Positions 35,766-45,700 of a DNA stretch of 64,000 bases are shown in pieces (position 1 is the stretch's first letter; every line of letters starts with the position of its first letter). The notes under the pieces are model-generated. The model was given only the letters and a program-made list of their open reading frames with translations, was not told the origin of the DNA and did not search any database. The position numbers and the translations under genes were made by a program. Source of the stretch: Streptomyces griseoruber (GTDB lineage Bacteria; Actinomycetota; Actinomycetes; Streptomycetales; Streptomycetaceae); NCBI RefSeq assembly GCF_001514205.1, contig NZ_KQ948784.1, forward strand, positions 32,349 to 96,348, written 5' to 3'.

Positions 35766-36589
35766 TCATGAACCGCCGCGCTCGCGGGGGAGTTTCTGAC
35801 CCGCCTCTACCGCCACGGGCAGCCGGTTCTCCGCCGGTGGCAGCGGGCAGGTGGCCAGGTCCGTGTAGGCGCACGGAAGGTTCGCCGCGCGATTGACGTC
35901 CAGGACGACCGTACCGTCGGCGGCGGGCGCCTCGACGGCCAGGACCCGGTTGGCGGCATACGTGGTGACACCCGACGTCGCGTCGGTGAACAGCACGGTC
36001 AGCTGTCCGGCACCCCGTCCCGGGAACGCGGTCAGGGACAGCCGACGCCCGTCCAGCTCGAACTCGACCCTGCCCGGAGCGTCGTACACATGCTCGAGGC
36101 CCTCGACCGCGGCGCCCACGGTCGTCGGCCGGGGCACGTCGAAGGGGACGTACCGGCCCGTCACGGCCCAGCGTGGATCGGGCGCGTAGGCGGGCGTTCC
36201 GGTGAAGGCCGTGCGCAGTGGCGCGTCCGGGTGCCTGGGGCGCACGATGTCATGACCGCCACGCTTGGCGACCTCGATCACGGCGTCTCCCCAGACCGCG
36301 TCGACGCCGCCGCGCTCGGGCAGGACACCGAATCGGTGTGCGCCCCGCACCGGCTCCCCGTCGACCAGGAGTTCCTCCCCTTCGTCGAGGCGTACGACGA
36401 CCCCGTCGAGGCCGGTGTGCCAGGCACCGGGAGCGTCGGGGAAGCGCTGCGGCCGGTCGTCCAGCCAGTGCAGGCCCGTGATCGCCAGGACCCGTGCGGG
36501 TCGGCGAGCCGGGCCTCCTGGGCGCGGTACCAGTCCAGCCAGCGCTCGGTGAAGGCGTGCAGGTCCGCTGCGGTCGCTTCTGTGGTCAC
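35766..36589 (-). pseudogene. DUF1684-family gene, frameshifted
   Basis: The N-terminal 30-odd residues (LHAFTERWLDWYRAQEARLADPHG) read from a GTG at 36589 with AAGGAGGA upstream. The remainder (LAITGLHWLDDRPQ, VRGAHRFGVLPERGG, ADLDV-type C-terminus with LPCAYTDLATCPLPPAENRLPVAVEAG) is in another frame down to the TGA at 35766. Restoring one base near 36490 (PHG followed by F-L-A-I-T-G) gives a complete DUF1684 protein of about 274 aa. The family function is not known to me. Recent inactivation and sequencing error are both possible. Confidence 0.8.
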
Positions 36590-36669
36590 GTGTCCTCCTT
36601 CGTCACGCGAGGCTCCGCCTCGCACACGGGTGCAGGGGTTCGATCGGTGGTACGGCGGGACGGGCGTCC

Positions 36670-37508
36670 TCAGCCGGACGGTGCGCCGAGGAGATCCCAG
36701 GTGCGTCGGCGGTCCGTCTCTCCGGCGATCTCGGTGCCCGAGAACACGACCTCGGTGGCGCCGGCGTCGCGGTAACGCCTCACCTCGGCCTCGATCGCCT
36801 TCTCGTCGCCGATCACGGCCACGTCGGCGGCCCGGCGGCCGCCGGAGAGCTCGATGACCCGCGCGTAGGACGGGATCCGTTCGTAGAAGGCGAGGCTCTC
36901 GGTGGCCTTGGCCCGCACCGCGTCCACGTCGTCGGTGACCACGCCAGGGACCAGTGCCACGATCCGGGGTGCGGGACGGCCGGCGGCCTCGGCCGCGGCG
37001 GTCAGGGCGGGAACGATCATTGCGGCGACCAGCAGGGGGACACCGTTCTCGGCACCCGGCACGCGCGCCGGGAGAGGGGTGGTGGCGGTGAGCAGTTCAC
37101 CACGGAAGTCGGCCGCGCCCGTCTCGGTCAACTGCCGTAGCGCGGTGAGGAATTCACGCAGCCGGGCGACGGGCCGTTCGAAGGGCAGGCGAACCCGGTC
37201 TCCGTGAGCAGCTTCGTGCCCAGCGCCAGACCGAGGTGGTAGCGGCCGTGGGTCGCGGCCTGGGCGGTCTGGGCCTGGCTGGAGACGAGCAGCGGGTGGC
37301 GGCCGAAGACCGGGATCGCCGAGGTGCCCACCTGCAGTCCGGGTACCTCGCGACCCACGATCGCCGCGAGCAGGGGCGGGTCCGCGCCGAAGGCCTGCCC
37401 GAACCAGGCCGACCGCAGACCGGCGGCCGCGGCCTCCCGGGCGAGCCGAACGGTCGCGTCGACCTGATTGCGCGCGTCGGATGCGTTGAACGTCACTCCC
37501 ACGGTCAT
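36670..37508 (-). pseudogene. F420-type LLM oxidoreductase gene, frameshifted
   Basis: The first part reads from the ATG at 37508: MTVGVTFNASD, RLAREAAAAGLRSAWFGQAFGADP, VFGRHPLLVSSQAQTAQAATHGRYHLGLALG. The rest continues in another frame from about 37190: LPFERPVARLREFLTALRQL, VPLLVAAMIVPALTAAAEAAG, YRDAGATEVVFSGTEIAG. One missing base near 37190, after TETGF, would join the two into a protein of about 280 aa of the LLM F420-dependent family. It is the third one-base break in this window with otherwise well-preserved flanks. Confidence 0.8.
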
Positions 37509-37619
37509 GCCCGTCAGAACGGACGCGGTCCGAACCCGCATTCCGGGCCGTGTGTGACAGCTTCTTGTCAGTCATGTGTACGCGGGCCGTCCTGTTCCCG
37601 GGCGTGCTTTGATCCGGCC

Positions 37620-38681
37620 ATGGAGACCACCGGCCAGGCCCCACCCGCACCCGCGTGTGCTCGACCAGCCCTGCCCGTCATCGACATCTCCCGCTTCCGC
37701 GCCCCCGGCACGGACCGCGAGGGTTTCCTGGCCGAACTCCGTTCCGCCGCCCACGAGGTGGGCTTCTTCTACGTCACCGGCCACGGCGTCCCCGCATCAC
37801 TGCGCGACGACGTGCTGAGCGCGGCACGCCGCTTCTTCGCGCTGCCCGAGGAGCGGCGGCTGGAGATCGAGAACCTCAACTCGCCGCAGTTCCGCGGCTA
37901 CACGCGCACCGGGACGGAGTACACGGCGGGCAGCGCCGACTGGCGCGAGCAGATCGACATCGGTCCCGAACGTGCCGCGCCGGCCACCGGTCCGGGGGAC
38001 CCCGACTACCTGCGGCTCATCGGGCCCAACCAGTGGCCCACCGCTCTACCGGAGTTGCGTGACCTCGTCCTGCGCTGGCAGGCGGAGGCACTGCGGGTGA
38101 GCCGTGAGGTGCTCCGGGCCCTCGCCGCCGCGCTCGGACAGGACGAGGGCTACTTCGACCAGTGGTTCGACGACGAGGCCGCCGTGCATGTGAAGATCGT
38201 CCACTATCCGCCGCGGGCCACCGAGGACGCAGACCAGGGCGTCGGCGCACACAAGGACTACGGCTATCTCGCCCTGCTCCAGCAGGACGAGGTCGGCGGG
38301 CTCCAGGTGCAGCGCGAGGACGGCGGGTGGATCGACGTGCTGCCCCTGCCGGACGCCTTCGTGTTCAACATCGGAGAGATGCTGGAGATCGCCACCCAGG
38401 GCTATCTGAGGGCCACGCGGCACCGTGTGATCAGCCCGCGGGCAGGCGTCCACCGCTACTCCCTCCCCTTCTTCCTCGGCCCGCGCCTCGACGCGGTCGT
38501 CGAGCCGCTCCCCCTCCCGCCGGAACTCGCCTCGCTCAGCCGCGGCGTGACCGACGACCCGGACAACCCCCTCCTGGCGGCCTTCGGCGAGAACGCCGTG
38601 GTCGGCTGGCTCCGCTCGCATCCACGCGTCGCCGAGCGCTGGTGGTCCGATGTCCTGGCCGAGCGGGAGGCCCGTCGATGA
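37620..38681 (+). CDS. 2OG-Fe(II) oxygenase (isopenicillin N synthase family)
   Basis: A 353-aa non-haem iron oxygenase. The N-terminal DIOX_N region reads LPVIDISRFRAPG and GFFYVTGHGVP. The iron ligands are H211 and D213 (GAHKDYGYL) and H268 (TRHRVISP), and the 2-oxoglutarate-binding R-x-S is RYSLPFF. The ATG at 37620 begins the conserved region with a short N-terminal tail. Its stop overlaps the start of the O-acetylhomoserine sulfhydrylase gene (ATGA), so both are made together. It could oxidise a sulfur-containing amino-acid derivative (inference). It is a paralogue of the broken gene at 24-1105, with a different sequence. Confidence 0.9.
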   Translation: METTGQAPPAPACARPALPVIDISRFRAPGTDREGFLAELRSAAHEVGFFYVTGHGVPASLRDDVLSAARRFFALPEERRLEIENLNSPQFRGYTRTGTEYTAGSADWREQIDIGPERAAPATGPGDPDYLRLIGPNQWPTALPELRDLVLRWQAEALRVSREVLRALAAALGQDEGYFDQWFDDEAAVHVKIVHYPPRATEDADQGVGAHKDYGYLALLQQDEVGGLQVQREDGGWIDVLPLPDAFVFNIGEMLEIATQGYLRATRHRVISPRAGVHRYSLPFFLGPRLDAVVEPLPLPPELASLSRGVTDDPDNPLLAAFGENAVVGWLRSHPRVAERWWSDVLAEREARR

Positions 38682-39976
38682 CCCACGACCGTTGGGCCTT
38701 CGAGACCCGGCAGGTGCACGCCGGCGCGGTCCCCGACCCCACCACCGGCGCACGCGCGGTGCCGATCCACCCGGCGACCGGCTATGTCTTCCGGGACACC
38801 CGGCACGCCGCTGCGGCCTTCGAACTGGCCGACCTCACGACCCACGCCTACACCCGGCTGTCCAACCCGACCACCGCGGTCGCCGAGGAACGCCTCGCTT
38901 CCCTGGAGGGCGGTTCCGCGGCGGTCGCCGTGGCCAGCGGTCAGGCCGCGACGAGTCTCGCCCTGCTCAACCTCGCCCGCGCGGGGGACCACATCGTCGC
39001 CTCGTCCTCCCTGTACGGGGGCACCCGCACCCTCCTCGAGCACACGTTCGCCGACTTCGGCATCGGCGTCACCTTCGTCGACGACCCGGACGACCTCGGC
39101 GCCTGGTACGACGCCGTACGGCCGACGACGCAGGCCTTCTTCGGCGAGACCCTTGGCAACCCGCGCGGCAACGTCCTCGACATCGAGGCCGTCGCCCGCA
39201 TCGCCCACGAGGTCGGGGTCCCGCTCGTCGTCGACAACACCGTGCTCACGCCGTACCTGCTGCGCCCCCTGGAGCACGGCGCCGATGTCGTCGTGCACTC
39301 CACCACCAAGTTCCTGTCCGGCCACGGCACCGGAATCGGCGGCGCCGTCGTGGACGGCGGGCACTTCGACTTCGGTGCCGACCCCGACCGGTGGCCCGGA
39401 CTCACCCGTCCGGATCCCACGTACAACGGGCTGTCGTTCTGGGACTCCTTCTCCGACCTCGGTCTCGCCTACGCGCTGCGCCTGCGCACCCGGCTGGTCC
39501 GGGATCTGGGACCGGCCGTCTCGCCCTTCAACAGCTTCCTGCTCCTCCAGGGCCTGGAGACACTCAGCCTGCGCATCGAACGGCACGTCGCGAACGCCCA
39601 GGCCGTCGCCGCATGGCTGGAGGAGCAGCCCCAGGTCACCCGGGTGCACTACGCCGGACTGCCGTCCAGCCCGTGGCAGACGCAGGCCAAGCGCTATCTG
39701 CCCCGCGGCGCCGGAGCGGTCCTCGCCTTCGAACTCGCCGACGGTGCGGAGGCGGGCCGACGGTTCGTGGAAGGCGTGCGTCTGTTCAGCCATCTCGCGA
39801 ACATCGGCGACGTACGGAGCCTCGTCATCCATCCCGCCTCCACCACCCACGCCCAGCTGGACACCCGTCAGCAGGCCGCGGCCGGGGTCACTCCCGGCCT
39901 GGTGCGGCTGTCGGTCGGTCTGGAGGGCGTCGACGATCTGATCACCGACCTCGAAACGGGCCTGCGAGCCGCCTGA
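38678..39976 (+). CDS. O-acetylhomoserine sulfhydrylase/cystathionine gamma-synthase family PLP enzyme
   Basis: A 432-aa Cys/Met-metabolism PLP enzyme. FETRQVHAG and TTHAYTRLSNPTTAVAEERLASLEGG are N-terminal family motifs. The PLP lysine is K211 in HSTTKFLSGHG, and VDNTVLTPYLLRPLEHGAD precedes it. The C-terminus has LVIHPASTTHAQL and VRLSVGLEGVDDLI. The length and the FDF insert fit O-acetylhomoserine aminocarboxypropyltransferase, which makes homocysteine from O-acetylhomoserine and sulfide. Coupling to a 2OG oxygenase and the nearby SAM-regulated transporter point to methionine or organosulfur metabolism. Confidence 0.9.
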   Translation: MTHDRWAFETRQVHAGAVPDPTTGARAVPIHPATGYVFRDTRHAAAAFELADLTTHAYTRLSNPTTAVAEERLASLEGGSAAVAVASGQAATSLALLNLARAGDHIVASSSLYGGTRTLLEHTFADFGIGVTFVDDPDDLGAWYDAVRPTTQAFFGETLGNPRGNVLDIEAVARIAHEVGVPLVVDNTVLTPYLLRPLEHGADVVVHSTTKFLSGHGTGIGGAVVDGGHFDFGADPDRWPGLTRPDPTYNGLSFWDSFSDLGLAYALRLRTRLVRDLGPAVSPFNSFLLLQGLETLSLRIERHVANAQAVAAWLEEQPQVTRVHYAGLPSSPWQTQAKRYLPRGAGAVLAFELADGAEAGRRFVEGVRLFSHLANIGDVRSLVIHPASTTHAQLDTRQQAAAGVTPGLVRLSVGLEGVDDLITDLETGLRAA

Positions 39977-40095
39977 GCCCGCACTCCACCGGCGTCGGGA
40001 CCGACCGCACCCGACCCGATCGGGCACGGGATGTCGGGTCAGGGAAGGAGCCCGCTTCCTAGTGTGGTGATCGGGAAGAGGGAAGGGGACCGGAA

Positions 40096-40959
40096 GTGCT
40101 GGAGCGCCTCAACCAGGCCATGGAGGACATCGAGGGCCGCCTCGACCAGCAGGTCGACGTGACCGAGCTGGCGCGCGTCGCAGCCACCTCGGAGTACCAC
40201 CTGCGCCGGATGTTCTCCGCGCTCGCGGGCATGCCGCTGTCGGAGTACGTACGCCGTCGCCGGCTCACCGTCGCGGGCGCCGAGGTGCTCGCGGGCCGGG
40301 AGTCCCTGTTGGACATCGCGGTGCGCTACGGCTACGGCTCGGGCGAGGCGTTCGCCCGGGCGTTCCGTGCCATGCACGGGGTGGGACCCGGTGAGGCGCG
40401 GCGCACCGGCGCCGCGCTCGTCTCGCAGCCCCGGTTGTCCTTCCGCCTCACCGTCGAAGGGAGCAGCAGTATGCGTTATCGCGTGGTGGACAGGCCGGAC
40501 TTCACCGTCGTGGGGCCCAGGACCCGGGTGCCTCTGGTGCACCTGGGACCGAATCGGGCCATCATCGACTTCGTCCGCGGCATCGGTCCGCGGATGCTGG
40601 AGCAGTTGGAGAAGCTGTCGGACCAGGAGCCGCGGGGCATCGTCGCGGTCTGCGACGACCTGGATCCCAGTCGCGCCGAAGGCACCGAGCTGGACTACTA
40701 CCAAGGGGTGATCACGTCCGCCGCCGCCCCCGAAGGGGCCGCGACGCTCGCCGTCCCGGCCGGCAGCTGGGCGGTCTTCACCACGTCCGGACCGGTGCCG
40801 CAGGCCCTCCAGGAGCTGTGGCGGGACGTGTTCACCCAGTGGTTCCCGTCCAACCCGTACCGCAGCCGCCCGGGGCCGGAGATTCTGCGCACGCAGCTGT
40901 CCCCGGACAGGACGCAAGCGGATGCCGAACTGTGGCTCCCGGTGGAGCGGGCCGGCTGA
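40096..40959 (+). CDS. AraC-family regulator with GyrI-like effector domain
   Basis: A 287-aa protein. The N-terminal AraC DNA-binding domain has two helix-turn-helix units (DVTELARVAATSEYHLRRMFSALAGMPLSEYVRRRRLTVAG and SLLDIAVRYGYGSGEAFARAFRAMHGVGPGEAR). The C-terminal half (MRYRVVDRPDFTVVGPRTRVP to AELWLPV) is a GyrI/Rob-like small-molecule-binding domain. The GTG at 40096 is preceded by GGGAAGGGGACCGGAA. The target genes are unknown. It is convergent with the muconolactone isomerase gene, with only five bases between stops. Confidence 0.9.
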   Translation: MLERLNQAMEDIEGRLDQQVDVTELARVAATSEYHLRRMFSALAGMPLSEYVRRRRLTVAGAEVLAGRESLLDIAVRYGYGSGEAFARAFRAMHGVGPGEARRTGAALVSQPRLSFRLTVEGSSSMRYRVVDRPDFTVVGPRTRVPLVHLGPNRAIIDFVRGIGPRMLEQLEKLSDQEPRGIVAVCDDLDPSRAEGTELDYYQGVITSAAAPEGAATLAVPAGSWAVFTTSGPVPQALQELWRDVFTQWFPSNPYRSRPGPEILRTQLSPDRTQADAELWLPVERAG

Positions 40960-40964
40960 AGCCG

Positions 40965-41267
40965 TCATCGGGTGGCGTCGCCCCGGCCCGGATCATTGGG
41001 GTGGGACTCCAGCGGGGTGACGGTGAGGCTCATCCACGGGCGCAGCGGCAGAGTGCCGAGCACCTTCTCGTGGAGCTCCTCCTCGTCGGCGGCCCGCCAC
41101 ACGCCGATGCTGCGCAACTCGCCCACGGGGCGCCAGAGCCGGGCCAGATGACCGGTGCCGGCCAGCTCCCCGGCCCGCACGGCCTCGGCGGCCCGGCGCC
41201 GGTCCACCTCGTCCTGGGCGGTGCCCTCGGGGACGGTGGTGGTGATCTCGACCAGGAACTCTCGCAT
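40965..41267 (-). CDS. Muconolactone delta-isomerase family protein
   Basis: A 100-aa small protein starting MREFLVEITTTVPEG, followed by GTGHLARLWRPVG and LPLRPWMSLTVTPLESHPNDPG, typical of muconolactone isomerase (CatC-like), which converts muconolactone in the beta-ketoadipate pathway. The ATG at 41267 has GAGGGAG nine bases upstream. No catA or catB lies nearby, so it may be a solitary relative with another role. A LysR remnant sits divergent beside it, as in cat operons. Confidence 0.85.
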   Translation of the reverse strand: MREFLVEITTTVPEGTAQDEVDRRRAAEAVRAGELAGTGHLARLWRPVGELRSIGVWRAADEEELHEKVLGTLPLRPWMSLTVTPLESHPNDPGRGDATR

Positions 41268-41342
41268 GAGGTACTCCCTCCGTCGGCGGTGCATCCGTCC
41301 CGCGCTCGTTGCCGGCACCGCTGCCACGACCGGCTGTGACCG

Positions 41343-41430
41343 GGTGCAACTGCGCCGGCTGCGGTATTTTCTCTCCGTCGCCGAGGAACCGCACTTCGGG
41401 CGGGCATCGGAGCGGCTGCCCATCCCAAGC
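41343..41430 (+). pseudogene. Truncated LysR-type regulator remnant
   Basis: About 29 codons from a GTG encode VQLRRLRYFLSVAEEPHFGRASERLPI, the first helices of a LysR DNA-binding domain. After that the sequence is unrelated. It is divergent from the muconolactone isomerase gene, the normal position of a CatR-like regulator, so it is probably the relic of that regulator. The stretch 41431-41720 shows no further recognisable gene. Confidence 0.6.
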
Positions 41431-41720
41431 GCCGGTCCGGACGCCTGTCGGGCTCGCAGCGGGTACGGCTCGGTTACGTCAACTGACTTTCTCCGGAACT
41501 GACTTCACGGAGCGCCGTCGCCCAGGAGGACGTCGACGCATGGGTCGCCCCCTCGCACACCCAGGCCGCGCGGCGCCGCTGACGGCCTGGTCGGCCGCGA
41601 GGTTCGCCACCGGTCGCCTCGGGCTGTCCGGCGGTCCTCGGCGAACCTGCTGTCTGTCGGGCGGCCGGGTAGCGCATAGTGGACCGACATCATCGATCGA
41701 CCAGAACGGGTAGCCGTGCC

Positions 41721-42287
41721 GTGACGACAGTCTCCACCGATTCTTCAGCCGAGCGTGTGCCCGGGCGGGCCTGGACGGTCCGTCTCACCGGGCACAGCGA
41801 CCGCTCCGCCACGCTCACCTGCAGTACCACGGCCTGCCGGATGCCACAGCGGTCCAAGGACCTCGCGTCGTTGCGCACCTTCGCCGCCCAGCACGCCGCC
41901 GCGCACGCGAGGGCGGCCACGGTTCGACCCAACGCCCGGTGCCACTGCGGCTCGACGGAGTGCGCGCCTCACGAGAGCAGGGTGCGCTGCTCGGGCACCG
42001 TGGTGATGATCCTTCGCCACGACGCCACCATGGGCCAGGTCTGGAGCGTGGAGGAGGTCTGCGCGATGTGCGCCGCGCTGATCCCGCATGCCACCGTCAT
42101 CGCCCGAGCCGCCCGCCCGAACCACCCGCCCGAGCAGGCCACCGGGCAGGTTCCGGCCCCTGCGCGGCCTGCTGTCCCGGGAGGCTTCTCCTCACCCGCC
42201 GCCACGCTCGAGGACCGGCCCGCGCCCGCACGGCGATCCGGTCGGCCCGGGCACGGACCCCGACGGCGCCCGAACCCGGGACGCTGA
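41721..42287 (+). CDS. Cys-rich conserved hypothetical protein
   Basis: A 188-aa protein starting at a GTG (MTTVSTDSS). It has a Cys-rich core: LTCSTTAC, RCHCGSTEC, VRCSG and CAMCA, about nine cysteines with several His, suggesting bound zinc. The tail from about residue 150 is Pro/Arg-rich and low in complexity. I do not recognise a family. Neighbouring remnants suggest a recombined spot. The start has no strong ribosome binding site, so the call is moderate. Confidence 0.55.
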   Translation: MTTVSTDSSAERVPGRAWTVRLTGHSDRSATLTCSTTACRMPQRSKDLASLRTFAAQHAAAHARAATVRPNARCHCGSTECAPHESRVRCSGTVVMILRHDATMGQVWSVEEVCAMCAALIPHATVIARAARPNHPPEQATGQVPAPARPAVPGGFSSPAATLEDRPAPARRSGRPGHGPRRRPNPGR

Positions 42288-42786
42288 CCACGGCAGCAGG
42301 TCCTCGAGCGGGATCAGGAGCGTCGCGGACGAGTGCGGGGCGGCCCGAGGTGTTCGCTGCTGAACCACGGGGCCGCCCCGGCGCCCGGGCCGGGGCCCCA
42401 GCGCCCCCGGGACGATCACGGAAAGCCGGTGCGGACGACGGGTCGTCACGGCTGTCCGTGTCTGTGCGGTGCCAGGCGGGTGCGCAGCCGAGTCAGGCGG
42501 TCGATCGCGGCGTCGAGGGCCGTGAGTCTGCGGTCGACCACCGCGGAGCCGGGACCGTCGGAGTCGGTTTGCCCGCACGTCCGTTGCCGATTCCGCGGAA
42601 AGGTGACCGGAGCGCGACCAGTCCCCTAAACGCTTGTTCCCTTCCGTCGGCACCTCCGGATGGTCCAGGCCGCTCGGCTGTGGGGCCGAACAGCGCCTCG
42701 TCGGCGTGGAGACGGGGCAGCGGCACGCCGTCGGCCTGGGCGCCGACGAGTGTCCGCAGCCCCGGGACGAGGAAGTACCGGACGGA
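42288..42786. other. Gene-free interval with possible remnants
   Basis: No intact gene is visible in these 500 bases. On the minus strand, a stretch near 42480-42540 reads VVDRRLTALDAAIDRLTRLRTRL, which resembles the C-terminal coiled coil of MerR-type regulators and may be a fragment of one. The SARP gene ends at 42787. No clear terminator was found. Confidence 0.4.
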
Positions 42787-45700
42787 TCACTTTTCCATGG
42801 TTCCGGGCCCGATCTCCACGGCGGGCGGGAGGGTTTCGGTCGGCCGGCGGTCGGCGGGCCACCGGCGGGGAACGCCGGCGCAGGCGGGGAGCGGCGCCTG
42901 CCAGGCGGGAACCTGGATCAGGCGGGTCACTCGGGCGGTCGTCTCGGCTGTTCTCCACTCCTCCAGCAGCGCTCGCGCCCGCTGCTCGCCCACACGGCGT
43001 CCGGTCTGCCGATGGATGGCCAGCGCGCGGTGCGCGAAGTCGTGGGCTTCGGGGCTGCCCGGTGTCTGTGTCCGGGCCAGGATCAGCAGACTGTCGGCCT
43101 CGGACATGCGGTAGTGGTGGGTCACCGCCAGGTGCAGTGCCTGGTAGGCGTAGTCGCACGCGGCGTCGGGCCGTCCCAGGGCCTCGGCCGTGGCCGCGGT
43201 CGCCACCAGGGCCCGGCTGTGCCAGCCCGGGTTGCCCGACTCGTCCGCCAGGACGACCGCCGCCAGGTGTTCCTCCAGATCCCGGTTGACCGTCGCCAGG
43301 ACGCTGCGTGCCAGCCAGCTCCAGCGAGGTGCCCTGAGCCCCTGGGCCAGGCGCCACGCCTCCTGCGCGCACTCACGCGCCGCCGCCGGCCGTCCGGCGT
43401 CCAGGTGGACCGTCGCCAGCTCGCTCATGGCCGCCGACTCCAGGTCCGTGTCGCCGAACTCGCCGAGGATGATCAGGGCTCGGGTGTACAGCGCGCCGGC
43501 TTCCTCCACGTCTCCCAGGGCGTGCTTCACGAGGGCCAGATTGGCCAGGACGTACGGCTCCTGATTGCGCGCGCCGGCCGCGGTGGCCAGTTCCAGCGCC
43601 TGGCACCGCACGCGCAGCGAGTCGGCCAGACGGCCCAGCTCGAAGTACACCTCGCCGAGCCGTGAGAGGGTGACCACCGTGCTGGGAGCGCTGTGGTCCG
43701 GTGCCGCGGGCAGCACCGACTCCAGGCGGCCGGCCGCCTCGTCGAGGTGCCCGGTGAAGATGAGGATCTGCGCGATGAAGTTCTCGCAGCCGTCGATGCC
43801 CTGGCGGTGGCCGATGGCGCGCGCGATCGACAGGGCCGTCTTGAAGCTCCGCATCGCCTTCGGGTAGTCGCTCACGCTCATGCTCGCGTGCGCGAGGCTG
43901 TACCACCCGCTGAACCGGGCTTCGGCGTTGCCCAGGCGCTCGGCGGCCATGATGGCGGCGTTGGCGGCGTCGATCCAGTCTCCGACGTTCATCCGGGTGG
44001 CGAAGTAGGGGCGAAGACCGTCGGCGATCCGCCAGGTGTGGGTGCCGATCGGGTCGTCGTGCAGGGCCGCGATCAGGTTCGGGATCTCGTTGTCGAACCA
44101 GGCCAGCGCCTCGTCCGCGGTGGCGAGGTCCGCGCCGGGGGAGTGCTCCGCGCCGGACAGGCGGGCGTACCAGGGGAAGGCCAGCGCCTGCGCCGCGAGG
44201 GTGCGTTCCAGGTACCAGTTGGTCAGACGGCCGCGTGCCGTGTCGCGGTCGGGCTCGGAGTCCTCGGCCTCGGCGAGGGCTCGCGCGTACAGGCGGGTGA
44301 GGTCGTGGAGGGCGAAGCGGTCCGCCGCCGACTGGCTGATCAGGTGGGCGTCCAGCAGACGGTCCACCAGGCGGCCGGCTTCCGCCCGGCTCAGGCCGGC
44401 CAGCACCGAGGCCGCCGCGACCGTGAAGTCCGGTCCCGGCGAGAGTCCGAGGAGGCGGAACATACGGCGGGCGTCCGGGTCCAGGGCGTCGTAGGACTGT
44501 CCGAGGACGGTCTGCATCGTGCTGTCGCTGTCGCCGGGGGTCTGGAGCGCGGTCAGGCGGTTGCCGTCGAGCAGGTCCTTGATGTGGTCGGTGATCGACG
44601 TCGGCGGATGGTTGGCGATGTTGGCCGCCGCGATGCTCAGCGCCAGCGGTATGCGCCCGCACACCTCGGCCAGGCTGCGGGCCGCGCCCGGCTCGGCGCG
44701 CAGGCGCTCGGCACCGAGCATGCGCTCCAGCAGTTGCTCGGCCTCCTCCTCCGACATCGGCCCGACCGTCACCTGGTGGGCCCCGTCCCGCACGACCAGG
44801 CCGGTCAGCCGGAAGCGGCTGGTGATCAGGGTCGCCGAGCCCGGCCCGGTGGTCAGCAGTGGGCGGACCTGGTCGACCGACCGGGCGTTGTCGAGCAGCA
44901 CCAGCAGGCGCTTGCCGGCGACCGTCGAACGGTACAGGTCGATGAGTTCGTCGGCCTCGGCCGGGATGGCGTCCCGGGGCAGCCCCAGTGAGCGCAGCGC
45001 GCGGGCGATCGTCCGCGCCGGGGTCAACGCGCGTTGAGTGTCGTGGCCATGCAGATTGATATAGAGCTGGCCGTCGGGGAAGCGGTCGGCCATCGTCCGG
45101 CCCCAGTGCACGGCCAGCGTCGTCTTGCCGACGCCTGCGGGGCCGACCACCGCGACCGTGCCCGGGACTCCTTCGCCGGACCGGCTCCCGGCCAGGAAGT
45201 CGTCGAGCTGGTCGAGCAGGTGCCGGCGCCCCACCAGCTGTGGCGTCGACGGCAGTTGCATCGGCACCGGCGGCGCCGAGGGCGCGGCCGGGCCGTCGGG
45301 GAGCGCGCCGTCCGTCGGGGCGTCGGGTTCGGCGGCCGATTCGTGCTCGGATACGGTGTGCGGCGTCTCGGCCGGCGGGTGCGGCGCCCTGGCGTCCAGC
45401 GAGGGATCGGCGCGCAGGATCGCCTGTTCCATGTCGGTGAACCTGCGGCCCGGGGTGAGCCCTTGCTGCTCGGCCAGCAGCGAGCGCAGCTCGCGCGCCT
45501 GCTCCAGGGCCGCGGTCTGGCGGCCCGAGCGGTACAGCGCGAGCATCAGCTTCACCCGCAGGTTCTCGTGCAGGGGGTGCGCCGCGACCAGCGGCATCAG
45601 GTCGTCGATGAGCGCGCCGTGGTTGCCTTCGGCGATCTCCAGGTCGGCCAGATCCTCGTAGGCGGTCAGGCGCAGGCTGGTCAGCTGGGTCTGCGCGGAC

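Noticed and set aside
37572..37784. Short minus-strand ORF at the start of the 2OG oxygenase gene
   Set aside because: It is antisense to a well-supported enzyme N-terminus and has no family features.
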